DNA from: an uncultured Acidimicrobiales bacterium
Lineage (GTDB): Bacteria > Actinomycetota > Acidimicrobiia > Acidimicrobiales > SZUA-35
Assembly: GCA_937930695.1 (NCBI GenBank)
Contig: CALHCB010000136.1
Span: forward strand, 1 to 32,248
DNA: 32,248 nucleotides
Direction: 5' to 3'
The notes under the pieces are model-generated. The model saw only the letters and a list, made by a program, of their open reading frames with translations, was not told where the DNA came from and searched no databases. Position 1 is the stretch's first letter, and each line of letters starts with the position of its first letter. Both the position numbers and the translations under genes were made by a program. Positions 8,432 to 15,405 of the stretch are shown here, one piece after another.

Positions 8432-9252
8432 GTCAACAGCTTCCCACACCGAAGCGCCAGCAGACGCGGAATGGTCGCGGCGTCACGAAACTCCCTTGCC
8501 TGAGCCAAGAAACCTTCGGGCGGTGCGGGCTCATGCATGTGCTCGAGCATCAGCCCGGCATCGGCGAGAGCGTTCAGATACCGAGAGAGCGGTCGATGCA
8601 CGAAGCGAATGAAGACATCCTTCTGTACTTCCTCGATCGTCGCCGCCTCGGTGAGGTACGGACCGACACGCCAATACTGCTCAGGCGGCTCAATGATCTG
8701 ATCATCAATCCAGCCGCTACCAGGGGTTTGCAGCAACGGATGATTCAGAAGAAACAGGAAGCGACCACCAGGCTTGAGAACTCGGGCGACCTCTGCGATT
8801 GCCTCATCGACGTCATCAATGTGCTCAAAGACCAAACAGGCAACGGCTCCATCCATGGATTCCGATGCGAAGGGCATCGATGCCGCCGGTGCCTGCACAT
8901 ACTGCGGGCCCCCAGCCCGTCGCTGCGCCTCGTGAATCTGGGCGTCAATCGGATCGATCCCCACGACGTTGGACCCCGCAGCCGACAGCACTCGGGCAAC
9001 CTGGCCTTCGCCAGCACCGACATCGAGAATCGTCGCACAACCGCGAAGCTCGCCGGCGATCAACGGCAGGATCTGCTCGGTGTATTCAGGATCAACCCCA
9101 TCGGTGAACTCTCGCTGCCACCAACCAGCCGTCCCGGTATCCCACGCACCCGTGGCACCTGGCCCGCTCACAGGCTCTCCACCCTCTGGCCCGCTCACAG
9201 GCTCTCCACCCTCTGGCCCGCTCACAGGCTCTCCACCCTCTGGCCCGCTCAC
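8428..9252 (-). CDS. Class I SAM-dependent methyltransferase
   Basis: Probable small-molecule methyltransferase of the Methyltransf_11 type; the substrate is unknown. Motif I is ILDVGAGEGQVARVL, the acidic end of strand 2 is VVGIDPI, motif II is MDGAVACLVFEHIDD, and LKPGGRFLFLLNHP follows. The N-terminus is odd: four in-frame GTG codons (9252, 9225, 9198, 9171) lie in a 27-bp tandem repeat that would encode up to three copies of a Gly/Pro/Glu-rich nonapeptide. The first GTG overlaps the uvrC stop as GTGA but lacks a clear ribosome-binding site. The other three each have GGTGGAG just upstream, so initiation at several sites is plausible (247-274 residues). Insertion of a methyltransferase between uvrC and rapZ is unusual to me. 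Confidence 0.85.
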   Translation of the reverse strand: MSGPEGGEPVSGPEGGEPVSGPEGGEPVSGPGATGAWDTGTAGWWQREFTDGVDPEYTEQILPLIAGELRGCATILDVGAGEGQVARVLSAAGSNVVGIDPIDAQIHEAQRRAGGPQYVQAPAASMPFASESMDGAVACLVFEHIDDVDEAIAEVARVLKPGGRFLFLLNHPLLQTPGSGWIDDQIIEPPEQYWRVGPYLTEAATIEEVQKDVFIRFVHRPLSRYLNALADAGLMLEHMHEPAPPEGFLAQAREFRDAATIPRLLALRCGKLLT

Positions 9253-9256
9253 AGGC
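9161..9256. repeat. 27-bp tandem repeat, 3.6 copies, at the uvrC/methyltransferase junction
   Basis: Three complete identical 27-base units (9161-9187, 9188-9214, 9215-9241) are followed by the first 15 bases of a fourth. On the minus strand each unit carries a GTG start and the purine-rich GGTGGAG, which is placed to serve the GTG of the next unit. The unit is nine codons long, so copy changes keep the methyltransferase frame open. The partial copy also contains the last codon and stop of uvrC. The perfect identity suggests recent or ongoing slippage. Confidence 0.95.
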
Positions 9257-11105
9257 CGTGCGTCTTGTTGTAGACCGCTAACGCCACCGCATCAGGCAGC
9301 CAGGACAACTCCTGAAGATCTGAAAGTTCTGCTCTCTTCACCTTGGTGATTCCGCCGAGCTCTTTCAACAAGCGCTTCTTTCGTGTTGGACCGAGTCCGG
9401 GAATGTCATCGATCACCGACTTGGTCATCCGTTTGTCTCGAAGTTGCCGGTGGTAGCTAATTGCGAACCGGTGGCTCTCATCTCGAATGCGCTGAAGCAA
9501 GTACAACGCCTCAGACTGACGAGGGATCCGGATGGGTTCAGACTGGTACGGCAGATAAACCTCTTCGAACTGCTTTGCCAGTGAGCACACCGGAATCTCG
9601 TCGAACAGGCCGAGTTCTTCGAGCACCCGCACCGCCACGCTCAATTGCCCTTTGCCGCCGTCGACCACGAGCAGCTGTGGCGGATACTGGAACTTGCCTC
9701 GTTCCGCTACCGGCTTGGCTCGTTCCACCAGGTAGTTCTTCAGCCTGCGATTGAGCACCTCTTCCATCGCCGCGAAGTCGTCGTTCTGATCGACCGTCTT
9801 GATCTTGAAACGTCGATATTCGCGACGTGCGGACAGACCATCTTCAACCACCACCATCGAACCGACGTAGTCGCTGCCCGAAAGGTGGCTCATGTCGTAG
9901 CACTCGATCCGTAGCGGCGATTCTGGAAGCCCCAGCCATTCCTGCAGCTCGTTGAGCGCTCGAGCGCGACTGTTGTGGTCACTTGCCCGCTTGAGCCGAT
10001 GTCGATTGAACTCCTCTTCGGCATTACGAGTGACCATCGCCAACAAGTCGACCTTGTCGCCTCGTTGCGGAACCCGAATCTCGACTTTGGAACCCCGGAG
10101 CAAGCCAAGCCACTCGGCATAGAGATCCGGATCGGTGGGATCCTTCGCAACCAGAACCTGATGCGGCATACCCATGATCGGCTCTTCGTCGTAGACGCCT
10201 TCCAGCACCTTGTCGACAAGCTCTCGCTCATCGAGCGACTCGACCAGATCCATGATCAAACTCTTTCGACCGGTGACTCTGCCCTTTCGTACATGAAAGA
10301 TGAAGATCGACGCCTCGAGGTCGTCTTCTGCAATTCCGATGACATCGATGTCCTCGGTTCGCTCCGCGACCATTTGCTGTTTTTCAACCGCCTTGCGGAC
10401 GGTGGCGATTCGATCTCGCAGCCGAGCGGCCTTCTCGAACTCGAGTTCTTCAGCGGACTCGAGCATTTCGGACTCGAGCTTCTCGATGACTGGATCGGTG
10501 TCCCCTTCGAGGAACTGACAGAGATCATCGACATACCCGCGGTAGGTCTGCGCATCCACCTCACCGACACAGGGTCCTGAACACTTCTCGATATGAAACA
10601 GCAGGCACGGCTTGCCCAACTTCTCGTGGCGACCGAACTTGGCATCAGTGCAGCTCCTTACCGGAAAGGTGCGAAGCAGCTGGTCGAGGGTCTCGCGTAT
10701 GGCATAGGCATGGCCGTACGGACCGAAGTAGCGAGTTCCCTTTCGCTTCTTTCCACGCATGACCCGAGGCCGCGGCCACTCCTCGCCGACGGTGACAGCC
10801 AGATACGGATAGCTCTTGTCGTCGATCAGCCGAACGTTGAACCGGGGGCGATGCTCCTTGATCAAGTTGTATTCGAGCATCAAGGCTTCGACGTCGTTAC
10901 GAACTTGGATCCACTCAACTGTCTCGGCGGTGGCAACCATCTGAGCCGTACGAATGTGCATGTTCGCAGGATTCTGGAAGTAATTCGACAAACGTGAACG
11001 AAGCGATTTGGCCTTGCCGACGTAGATCACGCGCCCATCGACGTCTTTGAACTGGTAGCTACCCGGGGCATCGGGAATCGTGCCGGCGGGAGGACGGGTG
11101 ACCAC
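9249..11105 (-). CDS. uvrC: UvrABC excinuclease subunit C
   Basis: Makes the two incisions around a DNA lesion in nucleotide excision repair, together with UvrA (also in this window) and UvrB (not in it). Domains in order are the N-terminal GIY-YIG nuclease (GSYQFKD, VIYVGKAKSLRSRLSNYF), a Cys-rich segment (CLLFHIEKCSGPCVG), the UVR motif near the middle (EELEFEKAARLRDRI) that contacts UvrB, the RNase H-like nuclease (YDMSHLSGSDYVGSMVV, VDGGKGQLSVA), and C-terminal helix-hairpin-helix repeats (IDDIPGLGPTRKKRLL). The start was placed at GTG 11105 (618 residues), just before TRPPAGTIPDAPGSY; longer versions would run into the divergent gene. Its stop overlaps the methyltransferase start and lies inside the 27-bp repeat. 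Confidence 0.96.
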   Translation of the reverse strand: MVTRPPAGTIPDAPGSYQFKDVDGRVIYVGKAKSLRSRLSNYFQNPANMHIRTAQMVATAETVEWIQVRNDVEALMLEYNLIKEHRPRFNVRLIDDKSYPYLAVTVGEEWPRPRVMRGKKRKGTRYFGPYGHAYAIRETLDQLLRTFPVRSCTDAKFGRHEKLGKPCLLFHIEKCSGPCVGEVDAQTYRGYVDDLCQFLEGDTDPVIEKLESEMLESAEELEFEKAARLRDRIATVRKAVEKQQMVAERTEDIDVIGIAEDDLEASIFIFHVRKGRVTGRKSLIMDLVESLDERELVDKVLEGVYDEEPIMGMPHQVLVAKDPTDPDLYAEWLGLLRGSKVEIRVPQRGDKVDLLAMVTRNAEEEFNRHRLKRASDHNSRARALNELQEWLGLPESPLRIECYDMSHLSGSDYVGSMVVVEDGLSARREYRRFKIKTVDQNDDFAAMEEVLNRRLKNYLVERAKPVAERGKFQYPPQLLVVDGGKGQLSVAVRVLEELGLFDEIPVCSLAKQFEEVYLPYQSEPIRIPRQSEALYLLQRIRDESHRFAISYHRQLRDKRMTKSVIDDIPGLGPTRKKRLLKELGGITKVKRAELSDLQELSWLPDAVALAVYNKTHGL

Positions 11106-11208
11106 TCGCTCAGGATACGAGTGCTGACCTTCAACTTCGTGACCGACACGCCGATTGAACACCAAGCGTGCAGTTCGCGCTGCGCACGATTGTTCGGACG
11201 GTCCACCG
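11106..11208. promoter_or_regulatory. Divergent intergenic region between uvrC and the zinc-ribbon gene
   Basis: This 103-base gap separates two head-to-head genes and should carry promoters for both. I could not pick convincing -35/-10 pairs by eye. No SOS-box-like palindrome was recognised. Confidence 0.35.
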
Positions 11209-12750
11209 ATGGCGACATGCCACAACTGTCAAAACTTGCTTCCTCGCACCGTCGACCGGTGCCCGGTCTGTGGCCTCGCGCCGCTTCCCGACCCCGTCGA
11301 CACGTCTGAAGTTGTCGTCGACTCAACGCCAGCCTGGGCCATGCCTGAGCAACCCGAAGTTCCTGGATTCAGCGATGATCCTTTCGCTCAACACGACGAG
11401 CCAGTTGGCAGTCCAACGCTGTCACCGGACGAATTTCTCGAAGAGTTTCACAACCCCGCTCCCTTCTCCGAAGGCGCAGTCGCCGACGCACCTGCTTTGG
11501 ACCCCTTCGGCCCGAACGCGGCTCGTGACTGGCCTACAGCCGACCCAAGCGTCACAGCGCCGCTGAGCCGAGGACCGAGCCCTGCCGAGAATTTGCGGAA
11601 CCAAGATGAACAGGCTCCGTCCCTTCCCGACTACCAGGCGCCGCTCTCAGCCGAACAGTTGGCCTCTGAGCAGACCGAGTTCCAAGACCCTGAACAACCT
11701 GGCCTTCCGGACAGCCGAAATCTGAACGCTGCAACAGACGAGCTCGACGCTTCTCGACCGGTACCTCCAGCGCCCGGGACCGACACGACAGCTGATCTCG
11801 ACTCCATGCAGTCACCGCCAGTCGACGGTGTCGATCCGACAATCACTCCACACCGTCGCGTCGTCGCCGCACCAAGCGTCGCCGCGGCTGCTCTTGACGA
11901 CGGGCCAGCCCATCGAGTCGTTCGCGCCGCGTCGAACCGGGTAGAGGGTGACTTTCTCATCGGAAAGCGGCCACGGCACGAAATCGCCGTTGGTCTCGCC
12001 GCGTTGACAGCCTTGTTTCTCGTCGTCGCCGGCGCCGCTGCCGCATCGATGGCTCCGGACCCGGACACCACGCTTGCCTACACAGACGAACCATCGATCA
12101 ACTCGAGCGCGACTGCAGTTCTCGACGAGGGTGTTGCTGAGCAGTGGCTCGAGGCCCGAGCTGGCGCCTTTGTCACGTTCGAGCTCAATGGTTGTGGTGT
12201 CGATCAGCCTTCGGGGCTGCGAGGCGTAGCCGTCGACGAGCGCACCGTGCTCGTGGCTGCAACACCGATCGAAACCGATCCGACTCCGATCATTGTCGAT
12301 GCCTCAGGGACTCGCCACACCGCGAAGACCGTCGGGGTACTCACGGGTACAGACCTCGCCATTCTCCGCCTCGACACACCGCTCGACGACCACTTCCTCT
12401 GGGGATCAGCGACGTTGATCGCCGAAGGTTCCGAAGTCCGGGTCGCCGGAGCGAGTTCCGGCGATGTGTCCGTGCAACTCAGCACCATCGAACAGAAGCG
12501 TCGCACCTCCGATGGGATCACGGGCATGGATCTCACCACCAGGGCGGCTCACGGTTCGGTCGTTCTCGACGACGACGACTTGATCATCGGAGTTGTCGCC
12601 CGATCAGGAACCTTCGCAGCAGACGCGGCCGATGTCTCATCGCTCGTCAGCCGAGCAGTCCTCAACCCAACGGACGTGGCTCCTGTCTGTCCGGCTCCAC
12701 TCGAGCCGGAGGAATCCGAGCTGGATCAAGTTGAGGAAACTGAGGGCTGA
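11209..12750 (+). CDS. Zinc-ribbon membrane-anchored protein with degenerate trypsin-like domain
   Basis: Unrecognised protein of about 513 residues with a clear modular layout. Residues 1-25 form a zinc ribbon (Cys4, Cys7, Cys18, Cys21). A long acidic, Pro-rich, low-complexity segment follows to about 250. One membrane helix lies at about 258-280 (GLAALTALFLVVAGAAAASM), preceded by basic KRPRHE, which places the N-terminus inside. The outer part (about 310-495) resembles a trypsin/HtrA-like beta-barrel: RGVAVDERTVLVAATPI, GTDLAILRLD and HGSVVLDDDDLIIGVVA follow the order of the His, Asp and Ser motifs. The His is absent and the GNSGG motif is degraded, so it is probably not a protease. Two cysteines bracket this domain and could form a disulfide. 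The start is the ATG at 11209, just before the ribbon. Confidence 0.7.
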   Translation: MATCHNCQNLLPRTVDRCPVCGLAPLPDPVDTSEVVVDSTPAWAMPEQPEVPGFSDDPFAQHDEPVGSPTLSPDEFLEEFHNPAPFSEGAVADAPALDPFGPNAARDWPTADPSVTAPLSRGPSPAENLRNQDEQAPSLPDYQAPLSAEQLASEQTEFQDPEQPGLPDSRNLNAATDELDASRPVPPAPGTDTTADLDSMQSPPVDGVDPTITPHRRVVAAPSVAAAALDDGPAHRVVRAASNRVEGDFLIGKRPRHEIAVGLAALTALFLVVAGAAAASMAPDPDTTLAYTDEPSINSSATAVLDEGVAEQWLEARAGAFVTFELNGCGVDQPSGLRGVAVDERTVLVAATPIETDPTPIIVDASGTRHTAKTVGVLTGTDLAILRLDTPLDDHFLWGSATLIAEGSEVRVAGASSGDVSVQLSTIEQKRRTSDGITGMDLTTRAAHGSVVLDDDDLIIGVVARSGTFAADAADVSSLVSRAVLNPTDVAPVCPAPLEPEESELDQVEETEG

Positions 12751-12811
12751 GGCCCTTCAACCCCACGCTCGTTCGGCCGATAGGACAGCTACTTCTTTGG
12801 AGGTCGCTGGA

Positions 12812-14017
12812 ATGATCAAGTACTGCCGCCGTTGCGTGATGCCGGAAACCAAACCCGACATTCTGTTTGACGAGAATCAGGTTTGTAGCGCATGTCGCCA
12901 CTTCTCCTTGCGAGACGAGGTCGATTGGGACGCTCGCGGTCGCGAACTACGCGAGGTGTTCGACCGGTATCGCCAAGAAGGTCGCCAGTACGACTGTGTC
13001 ATTCCTGTTAGCGGCGGCAAAGACAGCACCTTTCAGGTCATCCGGATGCTCGAGCTGGGAGCTCGTCCGCTTTGCGTCACCGCGACAACCGACCACCTGA
13101 CCGATATTGGACGCCGCAACATCGAGAACATCAAGTCGCTCGGCGTCGATCACATCGAGGTCAGCACGAATCCAGTCGTTCGGCGACGGATCAACAAACT
13201 CGCACTGACCCAGGTCGGTGACATCGCATGGCCCGAACACGTCACGATCTTCACCGTGCCTGTTCGCATCGCCGTCCAGATGAACATTCCATTGATTGTG
13301 TGGGGCGAGAACTCACAGAACGAATACGGCGGCCCAGCCGCTGCGGCAGAAGACAACACCCTTACCCGCCGTTGGCTGGAAGAGTTCGGCGGACTTCTGG
13401 GCCTGCGAGTCAGCGACCTCGAAGGCCAGATGGGCATCACCGAGCGAGATCTGATCCAGTACAGCTACCCCACCGACGAGGAACTCTCAGAAGTTGGCGT
13501 CACGGGAATCTTCCTCGGCTACTACCTGCCATGGGACGGGGCGCAGAACGCAATGATCGCCCAGGGGTACGGGTTCGAGAGCTATCCCCATCCCGTCGAA
13601 GGAGCACTCCTCCCCTACGAGAACCTCGACAATGCGCACCACCGGATTCACGACTACTTCAAGTTCCTCAAGTACGGCTTCGCCCGGGCAACCGACCACG
13701 CGTGCATGGCTGTACGACGAGGACGCATGTCAAGATCAGACGCGGTCGAGCTCGTAAAACGACACGACGGAAAGTTCCCCTGGAGCTACCTGGGTGTCGA
13801 TCTCACCGAGGTGCTCGATTCGATTGGGATGACGCTCGACGAATTCGAGTCGACCTGTGATCGCTTCACCAACAAGGCAATCTTCAAGACGAACCGAGCC
13901 GGCGAACTCATCCGAGAGGCAGACGGCAGCCTCATCAAGACCAATGCCGACAACGAAGACAGCTCGAGCGAGACGTACGGGCGCCGGAGCACAGACTCGG
14001 TTGGCTCTGTGGCATGA
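12812..14017 (+). CDS. pseA: N-acetyl sugar amidotransferase, PseA/WbpG family
   Basis: Predicted to convert an N-acetyl group on a sugar to an acetamidino group using ATP and ammonia, as PseA does for pseudaminic acid in Campylobacter and WbpG for a Pseudomonas O-antigen sugar. The 401-residue protein starts with two CxxC pairs (Cys5/Cys8 and Cys25/Cys28), a probable metal site, followed by the ATP-pyrophosphatase loop SGGKDST (67-73). IPLIVWGENSQNEYGG and KFLKYGFARATDHA follow and fit the family. The ATG has GGAGGT about 7 bases upstream. The stop overlaps the hisH start as ATGA, so the trio is translationally coupled. The last 25 residues are polar and probably disordered. The exact acceptor sugar is inferred from the neighbouring pse genes. 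Confidence 0.88.
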   Translation: MIKYCRRCVMPETKPDILFDENQVCSACRHFSLRDEVDWDARGRELREVFDRYRQEGRQYDCVIPVSGGKDSTFQVIRMLELGARPLCVTATTDHLTDIGRRNIENIKSLGVDHIEVSTNPVVRRRINKLALTQVGDIAWPEHVTIFTVPVRIAVQMNIPLIVWGENSQNEYGGPAAAAEDNTLTRRWLEEFGGLLGLRVSDLEGQMGITERDLIQYSYPTDEELSEVGVTGIFLGYYLPWDGAQNAMIAQGYGFESYPHPVEGALLPYENLDNAHHRIHDYFKFLKYGFARATDHACMAVRRGRMSRSDAVELVKRHDGKFPWSYLGVDLTEVLDSIGMTLDEFESTCDRFTNKAIFKTNRAGELIREADGSLIKTNADNEDSSSETYGRRSTDSVGSVA

Positions 14018-14634
14018 ACAACGTTGCCATCGTCGATTACGGCCTCTGCAACCTCGACTCAGTTCGCCGAGCTGTCGAGGAATGCGGGGCCAACCCAACG
14101 GTCACTGCTGACCCAGCAGATCTACGGGTTGCGGACCGAGTCATCCTTCCGGGTGTTGGTTCGTTCGACGTCGCGATGGAGCACCTGCGCAGCTCCGGTA
14201 TGGCCGACGAACTCGATCAGCAAGTTCGGGGAGAACAGATTCCGTTCCTTGGCATTTGTCTCGGCATGCAGCTGATGATGAACGTGGGCACCGAGGGCGG
14301 CGAAACCAAAGGCCTCGGCTGGGTCTCGGGAACGGTTGAATTGCTCGTTCCTACCGACGATGACCCCCGGGTTCCTCACGTTGGTTGGAACGACGTCGAG
14401 CCGACGACCGCCGGATCTGAACTCTTCGACGGCATCGACCATGGCTCGGACTTCTATTTCGTTCACTCCTATTGCGTCCGATGCGACGAGCCGAGTGAGG
14501 TTGCAGCACTGACTCCCTACACCGGCGGATTCGCGTCGGCCGTTCGCTCAGGTTCCGCGTACGGCGTCCAGTTCCACCCCGAGAAGAGCCAAACCGTCGG
14601 CTTCGCTCTCCTACGAAACTTCCTGGAGATCTGA
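14014..14634 (+). CDS. hisH: HisH-type glutamine amidotransferase serving PseA
   Basis: Class I glutaminase subunit that releases ammonia from glutamine. The 206-residue protein has the triad: Cys82 in GICLGMQ, His188 and Glu190 in FHPEKS. It begins VAIVDYGLCNLDSV, where canonical HisH has a GN(L/I) element. It is sandwiched between the amidotransferase and a HisF paralogue with overlaps of 4 bases and 1 base, and no other histidine gene is nearby. So it is most likely the dedicated paralogue (HisH2) that feeds ammonia to sugar amidination. As I recall, Campylobacter jejuni has the same hisF-hisH-pseA grouping beside pseI. Confidence 0.9.
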   Translation: MNNVAIVDYGLCNLDSVRRAVEECGANPTVTADPADLRVADRVILPGVGSFDVAMEHLRSSGMADELDQQVRGEQIPFLGICLGMQLMMNVGTEGGETKGLGWVSGTVELLVPTDDDPRVPHVGWNDVEPTTAGSELFDGIDHGSDFYFVHSYCVRCDEPSEVAALTPYTGGFASAVRSGSAYGVQFHPEKSQTVGFALLRNFLEI

Positions 14635-15386
14635 TGCTCAAGACCCGCATCATTCCCACCCTGCTCTATCGCGACTTTGGGCTCGTCAAGGGGGTCGGTT
14701 TTGACTCGCGACGTGCGGTCGGCGGAGCGATGCAAGCGATCAAGGTCTACAACATGCGAAGCGTCGATGAACTCGTGTTCCTCGACGTGACGGCAACGTT
14801 GCAAGGCAGAGGTCCGGATGTCGATCTGATCGACGAACTCGCCGACGACTGCTTCATGCCGCTCACGGTTGGAGGAGGGGTTCGGACTGTCGAGCACGTC
14901 CGCCAACTGCTTCGAGCCGGCGCCGACAAAGTCGCGCTCGGCACCGCAATCATCGAGGAACCTGATCTCATCGAGCAGGCGGCCTCCAAGTTCGGGTCGC
15001 AATGCGTCGTCGCGGTTCTCGATGTCTGTCGCGTCGATGGTCAACCGCGCATCTCCATCCGATCTGGATCCACGCCGACCGAACTTGAACCGGCGGAATT
15101 GGCCACGAGAGTCCAGGAATCAGGTGCAGGCGAGATTCTGTTGCAGAGCGTGGAGCGCGACGGATCCATGGACGGCTACGACATCGAGACCATTCGGTTG
15201 GTCGCAGAAGCCGTTTCCATTCCCGTCATTGCCTCGGGCGGCGCCGGTTCTGGAGCACACATGCAGGCAGCCGTCGAAGCTGGAGCATCAGCAGTGAGCG
15301 CAGCCAGCATCTTTCACTACACCGAGCAAACACCACTCGAAGTCAAGCGAGAGCTCGCCTCAGCGGGCGTCCCCGTCCGACTCTGA
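14634..15386 (+). CDS. hisF: HisF-like ammonia-channel partner (HisF2), not a histidine enzyme
   Basis: TIM-barrel paralogue of imidazole glycerol phosphate synthase cyclase, 250 residues. The fold is recognisable from RIIPTLLYRDFGLVKG, DELVFLDVTAT, LTVGGGVRT, GADKVALGTA, VLDVCRVDG and VIASGGAGSG. In true HisF the start is IIPCLDV, whose Asp (Asp11 in Thermotoga) is catalytic; here that position is Leu. The Asp of the second catalytic site (Asp130 position, VLDVCRVDG) is kept, but the Lys after it is Cys. This fits a protein that docks HisH and passes ammonia to the PseA-like enzyme rather than closing an imidazole ring. Its ATG overlaps the hisH stop by one base (TGATG). The stop faces the convergent glycosyltransferase gene 20 bases away. 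Confidence 0.88.
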   Translation: MLKTRIIPTLLYRDFGLVKGVGFDSRRAVGGAMQAIKVYNMRSVDELVFLDVTATLQGRGPDVDLIDELADDCFMPLTVGGGVRTVEHVRQLLRAGADKVALGTAIIEEPDLIEQAASKFGSQCVVAVLDVCRVDGQPRISIRSGSTPTELEPAELATRVQESGAGEILLQSVERDGSMDGYDIETIRLVAEAVSIPVIASGGAGSGAHMQAAVEAGASAVSAASIFHYTEQTPLEVKRELASAGVPVRL

Positions 15387-15405
15387 CCTGGCTCACTCGG
15401 CTGCT

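Noticed and set aside
9161-9256. CRISPR array
   Set aside because: Units are contiguous with no spacers and lie inside a coding frame.
12548-12600. Active serine protease site in the zinc-ribbon protein
   Set aside because: The His motif is VAATP with no His, and the Ser motif lacks the GNSGG or GDSGG context.
14014-15386. HisH and HisF as part of histidine biosynthesis
   Set aside because: No other his gene is nearby, HisF lacks the catalytic Asp, and both are coupled to a sugar amidotransferase.
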